A DNA stretch of 64,000 nt from Oscillospiraceae bacterium (GCA_031270605.1 JAISXG010000084.1:1-64000), one strand, 5' to 3'. Shown: positions 17,433-27,226, numbered from the stretch's first letter. The notes: generated by a model from the sequence alone, not told the origin. Made by a program: numbers and translations.

Positions 17433-17500
17433 GAAGCGCTTGCTTTTGCACAAACCTGAAAAACGGAAATCAATAGAAACATTTTAGGGAGGAACTTATT

Positions 17501-17854
17501 ATGGCACGCATTAAAGGTGCAATTATGTCTCGCAAGAGAAGAAATAAAGTGTTAAGGCTTGCAAAGGGCTATTATGGTTCAAAGAGCACGCTTTTCAAAA
17601 CCGCGAAACAGGCCGTTATGAAATCCGGCAATTATGCCTATATTGGCAGAAAACACAAAAAGCGTGATTTTCGCCGGTTGTGGATCACAAGAATTTCTGC
17701 CGCCTGCAAGCTCAACGGTATGAATTATTCCACATTCATGAACGGCTTGAAAAAGGCTGAAATTTCTCTGAACCGCAAAATGCTTTCAGAAATTGCGATT
17801 GCGGATCCTGCCGCTTTCACGGCGCTGACCGAACAGGCGAAGGCCGCGCTTTAA
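17501..17854 (+). CDS. rplT: 50S ribosomal protein L20
   Basis: A 117-residue basic protein with the bL20 signature ([16 protein letters not shown], then [10 protein letters not shown] and [10 protein letters not shown]). It is an early 23S rRNA assembly protein and, in related bacteria, the repressor that acts on the infC leader. GGGAGG precedes the ATG. A terminator-like hairpin follows the stop codon. Confidence 0.98.
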   Translation: MARIKGAIMSRKRRNKVLRLAKGYYGSKSTLFKTAKQAVMKSGNYAYIGRKHKKRDFRRLWITRISAACKLNGMNYSTFMNGLKKAEISLNRKMLSEIAIADPAAFTALTEQAKAAL

Positions 17855-17862
17855 TAAGAAAC

Positions 17863-17902
17863 AAAAAAAGGGGGGCACTGTAGTTGGTGTTCCCTCTTTT
17901 TT
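17863..17902 (+). terminator. Terminator of the infC operon
   Basis: GGGGGGCAC (17870-17878) pairs with GTGTTCCCT (17887-17895) using some G-U pairs, and a T-rich run follows. Confidence 0.6.
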
Positions 17903-17960
17903 ATGATACTGTCCTTTTTGGAGGTCGATTTGCTATACAATACCCAAAAGGAGGCGCCGT

Positions 17961-19298
17961 ATGGATGAATTGCATGCAATGTGCGCTGCCGGCTTAAAAC
18001 GCGTGATACAAGAAAAGCGTATCGGCGTTGAAGAACTTACCCGCTCATATCTCAGGCAAATTGAACAGTATGATATCGCAGGCGGGCTGAATACAATTGC
18101 ACAATTGAATCCGGCGGTGTTGGATCAGGCGAGGCAACAGGATGCAGGTTTTGTTGACAGGAACCTACCGCTGTTTGGCCTCCCCATTCTTGTAAAAGAT
18201 AATATTGATGTCGCAGGGCTGCGCACCACGGCAGGGAGCCTTGCACTGAACGATAATGTTGCGTTGACAGACGCCCCTGTCATTGCGAATCTGAGAAGGA
18301 GCGGCGCACTGATTCTCGGCAAGACCAATATGACCGAATTTGCGAATTATACTGCAAGAAACATGCCCAACGGCTACAGCTCAAGGGGCGGTAAGGTTAG
18401 GAGCGCCTATAATCGATCAAAAGACCCGGGTGGATCCAGCACAGGGTCGGCGGTTGCCGTGTCGGCCGGGTTTTGTGCGGCCGCAATCGGAACCGACACA
18501 TTGTTTTCCATCTTGGGGTGTGCGGTGGAAAACGGAGTTGTGGGGCTAAAGCCGCCGCACAAAGCGTTGTCTGCCGAGGGGATTGTTCCGATTGCTCACA
18601 CGCTTGACAGTGCCGGCCCGCTGACAAGAACCTTTTTGGACGCTCTGCTGGTTTATGCGGGTATGCGCGGTGTGGCGTTTCAAGAAACTACTCCCACGCC
18701 GCCGAGTGAACTGCGAATTGCCGTCAATATATTTGACAGGGATCAGGTTTCGCAGGCGCAGCTTGCATACTACGAGGCACTGTTTCACAGGCTTCGTGCC
18801 GCGGGTGCTGAATTTTCAGAAATTATTCAACCCTCGGTTCCTTATCTGGGAGATATTATGCGTTGTGAATTCAGGCATGATCTTGAGGACTATCTCGCGC
18901 AATCGACCGCATCATTGAAAACGCTTGAGGATATAATAAGGTTTTATGAATCTAACCCCAAAAGAATGATGCAATACGGAATATCTTCTTTAAAGTCTGC
19001 CTTGATAGGAGCTACGGGGCAGTTGGACGATGCCGCTTATTTAAAAGCGATGACTGAGCGGGAACGCATACGCAGTCGAGTTTTCAATGAATTGAGCCAA
19101 TATGATGCGTGCATTATGACCGGGCCCACCAATATTATGCACTTTGTGGGGTTGCCGTGCCTGGCGTTAAAGCTGTGTATGGCCAGCGACAATACTCCCC
19201 GCGGCGTTATTCTTTATGGAGCGGATGAAAACAAGCTCTATATGGCTGCGCTTGCAATAGAAAATTATTGCTTGCAGGTTTTGCCCCCGGAATTGTGA
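17961..19298 (+). CDS. Amidase-signature family protein with altered oxyanion region
   Basis: A 445-residue protein of the amidase-signature family (GatA, acylamidases), which hydrolyse amides with a Lys/cis-Ser/Ser triad. Lys79 (LVKDNIDV), Ser159 (GGSSTGSA) and the nucleophile-position Ser183 can be seen. The normally invariant GTDTGGSIR around the nucleophile reads GTDTLFSIL, so the two oxyanion-hole glycines and the following Arg are lost, and catalysis may be altered or absent. AAGGAGG supports the ATG. No gatB or gatC is adjacent, so it is unlikely to be the tRNA amidotransferase subunit. The substrate is unknown. Confidence 0.75.
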   Translation: MDELHAMCAAGLKRVIQEKRIGVEELTRSYLRQIEQYDIAGGLNTIAQLNPAVLDQARQQDAGFVDRNLPLFGLPILVKDNIDVAGLRTTAGSLALNDNVALTDAPVIANLRRSGALILGKTNMTEFANYTARNMPNGYSSRGGKVRSAYNRSKDPGGSSTGSAVAVSAGFCAAAIGTDTLFSILGCAVENGVVGLKPPHKALSAEGIVPIAHTLDSAGPLTRTFLDALLVYAGMRGVAFQETTPTPPSELRIAVNIFDRDQVSQAQLAYYEALFHRLRAAGAEFSEIIQPSVPYLGDIMRCEFRHDLEDYLAQSTASLKTLEDIIRFYESNPKRMMQYGISSLKSALIGATGQLDDAAYLKAMTERERIRSRVFNELSQYDACIMTGPTNIMHFVGLPCLALKLCMASDNTPRGVILYGADENKLYMAALAIENYCLQVLPPEL

Positions 19299-19360
19299 AT
19301 AGGAGCGGCAATTATTTTTTGGCCTGTTTTGGCACAGGTTCGCGGAGCGGAGGACGGTTT

Positions 19361-20161
19361 ATGGAAAAAATCACAAGCAGGAACAACGAAAAGATAAAAG
19401 CTGCGGTCAAGCTTGTGGCTTCGGCCGAGGAGCGGCGGGCGCAGGGGCTGTTTGTGCTGGAGGGCGCGCGGCTGTGCAAAGACGCTTTTTTAAGCGGTGT
19501 TTCAATGAAAACAATTTTTGTAACGCCCGACGCGCTGAAAAAATATGCCGCGGAGCTCGACTTTTTGAGCGGCATAAACGCAGAGTGTTTTGAGATCACA
19601 AACGAGGTTGCAGGCAAAATTTCTGATGCCGCCACCCCCCAGGGAATTTTTTGTGTTTGCAAAACACTTGACAAAAAATCTAATATAGATAAAATAAAAC
19701 ACAATGGCTGCGCAGAGCCAAAAAAATACATTGCGCTTGACCGCATTCAAATCCCCGGCAACCTGGGTGCGGTGTGCCGCACCGCCGAGGCGTTGGGGCT
19801 TGACGGTGTGATTGTGGGCGGCGGGTGTGATATTTATAACCCCAAGGCGCTGCGCGCTTCTATGGGGGCGCTGCTGCGCATTCCTGTTTTTGTGGCGGAT
19901 GACCTTGCGGCTTTCGTCAGAGACTGCACACGCTCGGGCATGCGCTCTTATGCCGCGGTGCCGGACGCTGACGCGCTGCCTGTTACCAAAGCGGATTTTT
20001 CGGGCTGCTCCCTGTGCGTTGTCGGCAACGAGGGCGCGGGCGTGAGCGCCGCCGTCGCGGCGGCCTGCTCACAGGCAATCACCATTCCCATGGCGGGCAG
20101 GGCGGAGTCGCTCAACGCGGCCGGCGCGGCGGCCGTCATCATTTGGGAAATGGTCCGCTGA
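19361..20161 (+). CDS. TrmH/SpoU-family RNA 2'-O-methyltransferase
   Basis: A 266-residue protein with an N-terminal RNA-binding substrate domain (about 1-95) and a C-terminal knotted SPOUT domain. The three family motifs are visible: IQIPGNLGAVCRTAEALG, CVVGNEGAGVS and ITIPMAGRAESLNAAGAA. It transfers a methyl group from S-adenosylmethionine to a ribose in rRNA or tRNA; the target position cannot be read from sequence. GGAGGA upstream fixes the ATG at 19361. It lies near rplT, as do many rlmB-like genes in Firmicutes. Confidence 0.88.
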   Translation: MEKITSRNNEKIKAAVKLVASAEERRAQGLFVLEGARLCKDAFLSGVSMKTIFVTPDALKKYAAELDFLSGINAECFEITNEVAGKISDAATPQGIFCVCKTLDKKSNIDKIKHNGCAEPKKYIALDRIQIPGNLGAVCRTAEALGLDGVIVGGGCDIYNPKALRASMGALLRIPVFVADDLAAFVRDCTRSGMRSYAAVPDADALPVTKADFSGCSLCVVGNEGAGVSAAVAAACSQAITIPMAGRAESLNAAGAAAVIIWEMVR

Positions 20162-20321
20162 AAAACGGCGAACAAAAGGAAATGCCCTTTTTAATTCAGA
20201 GAACAGTCCTTGCAACGGTAACACTTCTTAACCTTCGGAGGCTTTGACCCTTTTGCGAATCCGGCCTTTTCAGGCCCTGCAAAAGCGGGCGGGCTTCACC
20301 CTGCCTAAGGATGGTGACAAA

Positions 20322-21530
20322 ATGGAGTATTGGATCTGGCTTCAGCATGCGCTTGGCGCAGGTGCGCGCGCAGACGACATTATTTCTTATTTTGGCTCGC
20401 CAAGAGAGTTCTTTGAGGCGGGGAAGCGTGAATGGATCCTCTCGGGCGTGGTTTCAAGGGACACGGCGCAAAAGCTTGAAAACACGCCTGTTGCGGACTC
20501 GCTTGCGGTTATGGAGGAGTGCCGCAAAAACAATTGGCAGGTTATTACGGTGCACAGCGAAGCGTATCCGGACAGGCTGCGCGAAATCTCCGCCTTTCCG
20601 CTGGTGCTTTATGTGTGGGGCGACGTTTCGGTTCTGCGTGAAGAGGTGCCGGTTGCGTTTGTCGGCACGAGAAGCGCTTCAAGATACGGCCTGGATGTTT
20701 CTTATCGCCTGGCCTATGGCGTTGCAGAGGCGGGCGCCATTGTTGTGAGCGGCGGCGCCATCGGCATAGACAGCAGCTCGCACCGCGGCGCACTCGCGGC
20801 AGGCGGCAAAACAATCGCCGTTCTCGGCTGCGGTCTTGGTTATCCTTATTTAAAGCAAAACGAGGACCTGCGGCGCGACATTGCCAAAAACGGCGCTGTT
20901 ATCAGCGAGTTTCCCCCGTCTTTTGCCGCAAACAGGACAACCTTTCCCATTCGCAACCGCCTGATTTCGGGCATCAGCCTGGGGACGGTGATCATTGAGG
21001 CTGGCATCAAGAGCGGTTCTTTGATTACCGCACGCTGCGCATACCGTCAGGGGCGCGATGTGTTCGCCGTGCCCGGCGATATCATTACATCCAACTACAC
21101 CGGCGCGAACAAACTGATCCGCGACGGCGCAAAGCCCGTGTTTGCCCCTTGCGATATTCTCAATGAATATGCCCATCTCTATCCCAAAACGATTCGCCAG
21201 CACCGTTCCGAGCAGAGCACCTTGCCGCAAAAGGCGCCTGAAAATAAAAAAATTTCAAAGAACGGTCATAATAATGGATTTTCTACCAATATCTATAATG
21301 ATAAAGATACTCTTGTGCCCGCCGGGCGCGCAAACCGGCCGCTGCCGGAGGATTTGCATAACGAAGTGAAGATGATCTATTCTTTTTTAAAAGAAAGCCC
21401 CAAAACAGCCGACAGTCTTTCAGACGAAAGCGGCATGGCCATTGCCCGGGTGCTTTCCTGCCTCACCGAGCTTGAAATGCGTGGATATGCTTCGCGCAAT
21501 GAGAGCGGCCTGTTTGCGGCGGTGAACTGA
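20322..21530 (+). CDS. dprA: DNA-processing protein DprA
   Basis: A 402-residue DprA/Smf protein, which loads RecA on incoming single-stranded DNA during transformation. The extended Rossmann fold is clear: GTRSASRYG, VVSGGAIGIDSSSHRGAL, then ISEFPP and NRLISGIS. A SAM-like N-terminal helical domain and a C-terminal winged-helix-like region (about residues 335-402) flank it. I chose ATG 20322 behind AAGGAT; an upstream start at 20244 adds residues not typical of DprA. dprA followed by topA is a common Firmicute arrangement. Confidence 0.92.
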   Translation: MEYWIWLQHALGAGARADDIISYFGSPREFFEAGKREWILSGVVSRDTAQKLENTPVADSLAVMEECRKNNWQVITVHSEAYPDRLREISAFPLVLYVWGDVSVLREEVPVAFVGTRSASRYGLDVSYRLAYGVAEAGAIVVSGGAIGIDSSSHRGALAAGGKTIAVLGCGLGYPYLKQNEDLRRDIAKNGAVISEFPPSFAANRTTFPIRNRLISGISLGTVIIEAGIKSGSLITARCAYRQGRDVFAVPGDIITSNYTGANKLIRDGAKPVFAPCDILNEYAHLYPKTIRQHRSEQSTLPQKAPENKKISKNGHNNGFSTNIYNDKDTLVPAGRANRPLPEDLHNEVKMIYSFLKESPKTADSLSDESGMAIARVLSCLTELEMRGYASRNESGLFAAVN

Positions 21531-21638
21531 ATGATTTTGACTGTTTCTGCATGCCGCAGCTTTTTGCGGCAAACATCCCGGCGTTTTTGGTGTGAGCCTT
21601 GCCGGTCTGTTCATTTATATTAGTTTAGGATGTGTGCT

Positions 21639-23786
21639 ATGGCAAAACTTGTAATTGTGGAGTCACCCGCAAAGGCGAAAACCATCAAAAAATACCTTGG
21701 CCGTGATTTTGAGGTCAAGGCGTCTATGGGTCATGTGCGGGATTTGTTTCCTGAGAAATTAAGCGTCGATGTCAAAAACGACTTCGCGCCGAAATATACT
21801 GTGATCAAAGGCAAAGAAAAGCTTATCAAAGAGCTGAGTGAAACCGCTACCCAGTGTGACGAAGTCTATCTCGCGACCGACCCTGACAGAGAGGGTGAGG
21901 CGATTTCATGGCACCTTGCCAACCTGTTGCAGCTTGACTTGAACAAGCGCAACAGGGTCAAGTTTAACGAAATCAACAAAACAAGCGTGAAAAACGGCAT
22001 TGCGCACCCTGAGAAGATTGACATTGACCTTGTGAACGCCCAGCAGGCAAGGCGTATTCTTGACCGCTTGGTGGGGTATCGCCTGAGCCCGTTTGTTTCG
22101 CAGAAAATCCGCCGCGGTCTTTCTGCCGGGCGCGTGCAGAGTGTTGCAGTGCGGCTGATTGTTGACAGAGAAGAAGAAATCAACGCCTTTGTACCCGAGG
22201 AATATTGGCTGATTGCCGCAAAGCTGACCGCGCCGCCTTCAAGAAAGGTGTTCAAGGCAGGCTTTGTAGGCGATGAAACGGGTAAGATTGAGTTAAAAAC
22301 GAAAGAACAAACCGATGTGTTTTTGAAACGGCTTGAGAATGCCGACTATCTTGTGCATGACATCAAGCGCGGTACGCGCAAAAAACAGCCGCAGCCGCCG
22401 TTCATCACCTCCACCCTTCAGCAGGAGGCTTCGCGCAAGCTGAACATGACCTCGAAAAAGACTATGCGTATCGCTCAGGAGCTTTATGAAGGCGTGGATG
22501 TGGCGGGCATCGGCCCTGTGGGCTTGATTACCTACATGAGAACGGACTCTTTGCGTATTTCTGACGAATCACGCGAAGAGGGCAACCGCTATATCGGCGA
22601 AACCTTCGGGCCGGATTATTTGCCCGAAAAGCCGCGTATTTTTAAAACAAAAGCGGGCGCGCAGGACGGGCACGAGGCAATTCGTCCCACCCTTCCCTCA
22701 CTGACGCCGGAGCAGGCCAGGGCTTCACTCTCAAATGACCAATTTAAGCTTTATAGCCTGATTTGGAAGCGGTTTGTGGCAAGCCTGATGGCGAACTGCA
22801 TTCAAAACACGGTCAAGGTTGAAATTCATGCCGTGGGCGATATGGACAAAGCGGCAAACGGCGAGAGGTTTGTGCACTTTTCGGCAAGCGGCTACACCGT
22901 GAAGTTTGACGGCTTTACCGTGCTTTATGATGAAGGCAACGAGGAGGAGGAAGACCCGGAAAGCCTGCCTTCCATGAGTAAAAAGGACGAGCTGAAGTTC
23001 AAAGAGCTTGTGGGCGACCAGCATTTCACCCAGCCGCCCCCGCGCTTTACCGAAGCGTCGCTGATCAAAACGCTTGAAGAAACGGGCGTGGGCCGGCCGA
23101 GCACCTATGCTTCAATTATTTCCACGATTATGGACAGGGGCTATGTGGTGCGCGAGCAAAAATCGCTCAAGCCCACCGAGCTTGGAACCGTTACAACAAA
23201 TCTCTTGAAGGAGCGGTTCCCAAAAATCGTCAACACCAAATTCACCGCCGGCATGGAAACAAACCTTGACCAGGTGGAAGAGGGCAAAACAAATTATATC
23301 GCCATGCTGCATGACTTTTATGACGAGTTCGAGGTTACCCTCACCAAGGCAAAAGAGGCCATGGAGGGCGTGAAAATCAAGCTGGAAGAGGACCAGACGG
23401 ATGTTCCTTGCGACAAGTGCGGCAGAAACATGGTCATCAAAGTCGGGCGCTTTGGCAAATTCCTTGCCTGCCCGGGTTACCCGGAATGCAAAAACACAAT
23501 GTCTTATGTTGAAAAAACAGAGGCAAAGTGCCCGTTGTGCGGCGGGGATGTTATCGGCAAAAAAACAAAGAAGGGCCATAATTTTTATGGCTGCTCCGGT
23601 TATCCGAACTGCAATTTCATGACATGGGATCAACCCCTCAACGAGCACTGCCCAAAATGCGGCAAATCGCTCTTTAAAGCGCGCGGCGGTGTTGTGCGCT
23701 GCCTTGCCGAGGGCTGTGGCTATGAGACAAAGGTGCGCCGCGGCAAAAAGGGCGAGGGTGAGGCCGAAGAGGGCGCCGATGAATAA
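21639..23786 (+). CDS. topA: DNA topoisomerase I
   Basis: A 715-residue type IA topoisomerase relaxing negative supercoils. It has the Toprim domain (KLVIVESPAKAKTI, DPDREGEAI), the catalytic Tyr299 in GLITYMRTDS, and three C-terminal zinc-ribbon units with CxxC pairs (CDKCGRN, CPLCGGD, CPKCGKS). The ATG at 21639 follows AGGATG. Its stop overlaps the start of trmFO by eight bases, so the two are translationally coupled. Confidence 0.97.
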   Translation: MAKLVIVESPAKAKTIKKYLGRDFEVKASMGHVRDLFPEKLSVDVKNDFAPKYTVIKGKEKLIKELSETATQCDEVYLATDPDREGEAISWHLANLLQLDLNKRNRVKFNEINKTSVKNGIAHPEKIDIDLVNAQQARRILDRLVGYRLSPFVSQKIRRGLSAGRVQSVAVRLIVDREEEINAFVPEEYWLIAAKLTAPPSRKVFKAGFVGDETGKIELKTKEQTDVFLKRLENADYLVHDIKRGTRKKQPQPPFITSTLQQEASRKLNMTSKKTMRIAQELYEGVDVAGIGPVGLITYMRTDSLRISDESREEGNRYIGETFGPDYLPEKPRIFKTKAGAQDGHEAIRPTLPSLTPEQARASLSNDQFKLYSLIWKRFVASLMANCIQNTVKVEIHAVGDMDKAANGERFVHFSASGYTVKFDGFTVLYDEGNEEEEDPESLPSMSKKDELKFKELVGDQHFTQPPPRFTEASLIKTLEETGVGRPSTYASIISTIMDRGYVVREQKSLKPTELGTVTTNLLKERFPKIVNTKFTAGMETNLDQVEEGKTNYIAMLHDFYDEFEVTLTKAKEAMEGVKIKLEEDQTDVPCDKCGRNMVIKVGRFGKFLACPGYPECKNTMSYVEKTEAKCPLCGGDVIGKKTKKGHNFYGCSGYPNCNFMTWDQPLNEHCPKCGKSLFKARGGVVRCLAEGCGYETKVRRGKKGEGEAEEGADE

Positions 23787-25086
23787 GGCGGTTGTTGTGG
23801 GCGGCGGCCTTGCGGGTGTGGAGGCGGCCATGCAGCTTGCGCGCGCCGGGCATGCGGTGACGCTTTTTGAGATGAAGCCGCAAAAATACTCACCTGCCCA
23901 CAAAAATGACTGCCTTGCCGAGCTTGTGTGCTCAAACTCCCTTAAGGCTGAGCGTGTGGAATCCGCAGCGGGGCTGCTAAAGACAGAGATGCTGCGTTTT
24001 GACAGCCTGACGGTGCAATGTGCGCAGCAGGTGAAAGTGCCTGCGGGCGGCGCATTGGCCGTTGACCGCGATGCCTTTGCGGCGCTTGTCACGAAAAAAG
24101 TTGAGGCCGAGCCGAACATAACGCTTGTGCGGCAAGAGGTTTGTGATATTCCAGACGCGAGCGTTGTGATTATCGCCGCCGGGCCGCTTGTGTCGGAACC
24201 GCTGGCTGAAAAAATAACCGCGCTGTGCGGCGGCATGCTGAGCTTTTTTGACGCCGCGGCGCCGGTTGTGACGGCTGAGAGCCTTTCGATGGATCACGCC
24301 TTTACCCAGTCGCGTTATGACCGCGGCAATGAGGACGATTATATCAACTGCCCGCTTAACAAAGAGGAATATGAGCGGTTTCAGGAAGCTCTTGTGAGCG
24401 CGGAGCTTGCACAAACTCACTCTTTTGATCAGAGAAAAGGTGTTTATGAGGGCTGTATGCCCATTGAGGTGATGGCAAAGCGCGGGGCGGACACCATCCG
24501 CTTCGGGCCGATGAAGCCTGTGGGGCTTATTGACCCGAAAACTGGGCGAAGGCCTTGGGCCGTTTTGCAGCTGCGCAAAGAAAACCGTGCGGGTACGCTG
24601 TATAATTTGGTCGGATTTCAGACAAACCTCAAATTTGCCGAGCAACAGCGCGTGTTCTCGATGATTCCCGCGCTGCAAAACGCGGAGTATGCGCGGTATG
24701 GCGTGATGCACCGCAACACCTTTCTCAATTCCCTCAAGCTGCTTGAACCGTCATTTGCTCTGCGCTCGCAAAAGAATCTGTTTTTTGCCGGGCAAATCAC
24801 GGGCGTCGAGGGCTATATGGAATCTGCCGCTTCCGGCATTCTGGCGGGCATGAATGCCGCAAGGCTGCTTGCCGGCCGGCCGGCTCTTGTGCTGCCCCCG
24901 GAAACCATGATGGGTGCGCTGGCGAGATATGTCAGCACAGACGACAAGAAGAATTTTCAGCCAATGGGCGCCGCGTTTGGATTGCTGCCGCCGCTTGAGG
25001 ATAAAATCCGCGATAAAAACGAGCGTTATGCGCGTCTTGCTGCAAGAAGCTTGCAGATCTTTGAGAGTTACCCGAATGAAATTTAA
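23779..25086 (+). CDS. trmFO: Folate-dependent tRNA m5U54 methyltransferase TrmFO
   Basis: A 435-residue flavoprotein that makes 5-methyluridine at position 54 of tRNA using methylene-tetrahydrofolate, FAD and NAD(P)H. Signatures include the FAD site VVVGGGLAGVEAA at the start, the family words CLAELVCSNSL and IRFGPMKPVGL, and the C-terminal FFAGQITGVEGYMESAASG. The start overlaps topA. The topA-trmFO pairing is common in Firmicutes. Confidence 0.96.
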   Translation: MNKAVVVGGGLAGVEAAMQLARAGHAVTLFEMKPQKYSPAHKNDCLAELVCSNSLKAERVESAAGLLKTEMLRFDSLTVQCAQQVKVPAGGALAVDRDAFAALVTKKVEAEPNITLVRQEVCDIPDASVVIIAAGPLVSEPLAEKITALCGGMLSFFDAAAPVVTAESLSMDHAFTQSRYDRGNEDDYINCPLNKEEYERFQEALVSAELAQTHSFDQRKGVYEGCMPIEVMAKRGADTIRFGPMKPVGLIDPKTGRRPWAVLQLRKENRAGTLYNLVGFQTNLKFAEQQRVFSMIPALQNAEYARYGVMHRNTFLNSLKLLEPSFALRSQKNLFFAGQITGVEGYMESAASGILAGMNAARLLAGRPALVLPPETMMGALARYVSTDDKKNFQPMGAAFGLLPPLEDKIRDKNERYARLAARSLQIFESYPNEI

Positions 25087-25134
25087 ATTTCGTTAACCGA
25101 TATGCGAAGAATTGTTTATATCTGTTCTATAGTA

Positions 25135-25163
25135 TTGACTGTAATACAAAAGACTATTATAGT
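25135..25163 (+). promoter_or_regulatory. Sigma-A-like promoter for plsX-acp-rnc
   Basis: TTGACT (25135-25140), 17-bp spacer, TATAGT (25158-25163), 30 bp before the plsX GTG start. Confidence 0.65.
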
Positions 25164-25192
25164 TGCATCCTTGTATTGAAAGAAGGATTACT

Positions 25193-26188
25193 GTGAAAAT
25201 TATTGTGGACGGCTTTGGCGGCGACAATGCGCCGCTTGAAATCCTGAAAGGCGCCGCGGACGCGGTGGCCGAATATGGTGTTTCTGTTTTGATGACAGGC
25301 GACAAAGAGGCGTTGCGCCGCTGTGCGAAAGAAAATGACATTGCGCTTGACGGCATTGAGATTGTGCACGCGAGTGACGTGCTCTCAATGGAAGATAATC
25401 CGCTCATGCTCATGAAAGAAAAGAAAAACAGCTCGATTGCGGTAGCGTTTGATTTGCTGCAAAGCGGGCAAGGCAATGCATTGGTTTCAGCCGGCAACAC
25501 GGGTGCGCTGGTTGTGGGGGGTAACTTAATTATTCGCACAGTACCGGGCATCAAACGCGCGGCAATCGCAACGGTAATGCCCACAAACAAAGAACCCGTC
25601 ATGGTGCTTGACTCCGGTGCGAACATGGTTTGCTCACCTGAGTCGTTTGTGCAGTTTGGCGTGATGGGCAGCGCCTATATGAACCGCATCATGGGTGTTG
25701 CAAACCCGCGCGTGGGTCTTGCGAACATCGGCACAGAGAGAATCAAGGGCACGAAACTGCAGACAGAGGCATATGATTTGATGGAAACAAGCGGCCTGAA
25801 CTTTGTGGGCAATGCCGAGGTGCGCGACATTCCCTTTGGTTTTTGTGATGTTGTGGTGGCCGACGGCTTCACCGGCAATGTGATTTTGAAGATGTATGAG
25901 GGTGTCGCTGGCGCCCTGATGCAGAATATTAAGGCTGTTTTTATGCAGAATATGCTTACAAAGCTTTCTGCGCTACTTGTGAAAGACGGCTTAAAAGGTC
26001 TCAAGTCGAAAATGGACTATTCGGAGTATGGCGGTGCGCCGCTGTTGGGGCTGAAAAAGTGCGTTATCAAGGCACACGGCTCTTCAGACGCAAAGTCATT
26101 GAAAAATGCGATTCGGCAGGCAACGACCTTTGTTGAAAGAGACGTGATAGAAGAAATATCTCAAAATTTACCGGCGAGCCGATCTTGA
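25193..26188 (+). CDS. plsX: Phosphate acyltransferase PlsX
   Basis: A 331-residue enzyme converting acyl-ACP and phosphate to acyl-phosphate, the first step of phosphatidic acid synthesis in Gram-positives. It opens with IIVDGFGGDNAPLEIL, and has SAGNTGALVVG and ADGFTGNVILK motifs. The GTG start at 25193 is preceded by AAGGA. The order plsX, acyl carrier protein, rnc is the usual Firmicute layout, but here the carrier protein is abnormal. Confidence 0.95.
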   Translation: MKIIVDGFGGDNAPLEILKGAADAVAEYGVSVLMTGDKEALRRCAKENDIALDGIEIVHASDVLSMEDNPLMLMKEKKNSSIAVAFDLLQSGQGNALVSAGNTGALVVGGNLIIRTVPGIKRAAIATVMPTNKEPVMVLDSGANMVCSPESFVQFGVMGSAYMNRIMGVANPRVGLANIGTERIKGTKLQTEAYDLMETSGLNFVGNAEVRDIPFGFCDVVVADGFTGNVILKMYEGVAGALMQNIKAVFMQNMLTKLSALLVKDGLKGLKSKMDYSEYGGAPLLGLKKCVIKAHGSSDAKSLKNAIRQATTFVERDVIEEISQNLPASRS

Positions 26189-26228
26189 TTTTTTATAATA
26201 ACCTTTGACCAACGAAAGGATTGAGAAG

Positions 26229-26465
26229 ATGATTTACGAAAAGGTGGCCACTTTTATTTCAGAGCAGTTCAATATTGATGAGGACGATATCAACGAAGAT
26301 ATGACATTTGAAGAAATCGGCGCAGATGAATTTGACATTGCCGAGCTTGCCTCTGCCATTGAGGGTGAGTTTGACATTGAGCTGGGTGAAGATGAGGTTT
26401 CTGACCTGAAGGATGTCGCGGGGCTTGTAAAGCTTGTGAAAACCGCAGTTGAGCTGTCGCATTGA
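26229..26465 (+). CDS. Acyl-carrier-protein-like protein lacking the phosphopantetheine Ser
   Basis: A 78-residue acidic protein with the size, charge and position of AcpP between plsX and rnc. Helix-2 of ACPs carries the invariant GADSLD, whose Ser receives 4'-phosphopantetheine from AcpS. Here the segment reads GADEFD, so Glu34 replaces the Ser and Phe replaces the Leu. It cannot become a conventional holo-ACP. Flanking words (EKVATFISEQFNID, ELASAIEGEFDIEL, VKLVKTAVE) are otherwise ACP-like. It may act as a structural or regulatory partner, for example of PlsX or RNase III; another copy must serve fatty acid synthesis. AAAGGA supports the ATG. Confidence 0.8.
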   Translation: MIYEKVATFISEQFNIDEDDINEDMTFEEIGADEFDIAELASAIEGEFDIELGEDEVSDLKDVAGLVKLVKTAVELSH

Positions 26466-26554
26466 TTCTTGATTTGGCCGGCAGGGTTTTGCCGCTTGCC
26501 CGGCACAAAAGGGATTTGTATCTCAGGGCGCCCGCTTGAAAGGATATTTGTCAC

Positions 26555-27226
26555 ATGACGGAATTCGAAAAGACAATCGGCTATGCTTTTAAAAAGCCCG
26601 GGTTTTTAACCCAGGCTTTGACGCATTCGTCTTATACGAATGAACGACCGGACTTTAAAAGCAATGAGCGTTTTGAGTTTTTGGGCGATTCGGTCTTGGG
26701 CATGATTACGGCTGAATATTTCTTTAAAAGCCGCAGAAGCTGCCCGGAGGGTGAGTTGACTCGCCTGCGCGCCACGGCTGTTTGTGAAAAGTCCCTGAGC
26801 CTGTTTGCAAAAGAAATTGGGCTTGGGCGCTATTTGCTGCTTGGCAAGGGTGAGATTAATACAAACGGCAGCGAACGCCCTTCGATTCTTGCGGATGCGT
26901 TTGAGGCGCTGATTGCGGCGATCTATCTGGACGGCGGCATGGGCGCCGCAAAGAAGTTTGTGCTGCCCTTCATTGAAGGTGTTGCGGCGGAGCATGATGC
27001 GTTCAGCGATTATAAAACCATTTTGCAGGAAGTGATCCAGCAAAATCCGGGTGAGGCGCTTGAATATATGCTCATCAGCGCAAGCGGGCCTGACCATGAC
27101 AAATCGTTTGAATTCGAGGTGCGGCTGAACAGCAACGTGATTGGCCACGGCAAAGGCAGCAGCAAAAAACGCGCCGAACAACAGGCGGCGAAAGAGGCGC
27201 TGTTGCTCATGGGTTACACATTCTGA
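26555..27226 (+). CDS. rnc: Ribonuclease III
   Basis: A 223-residue double-strand-specific endonuclease that processes rRNA and mRNA. The signature NERFEFLGDSVLGMI is at about residues 34-48, the second metal-binding segment is LADAFEALIAAIYLDGG, and the C-terminal third is a dsRNA-binding domain ending GKGSSKKRAEQQAAKEAL. Length is typical. GAAAGGA lies about ten bases before the ATG. Confidence 0.96.
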   Translation: MTEFEKTIGYAFKKPGFLTQALTHSSYTNERPDFKSNERFEFLGDSVLGMITAEYFFKSRRSCPEGELTRLRATAVCEKSLSLFAKEIGLGRYLLLGKGEINTNGSERPSILADAFEALIAAIYLDGGMGAAKKFVLPFIEGVAAEHDAFSDYKTILQEVIQQNPGEALEYMLISASGPDHDKSFEFEVRLNSNVIGHGKGSSKKRAEQQAAKEALLLMGYTF

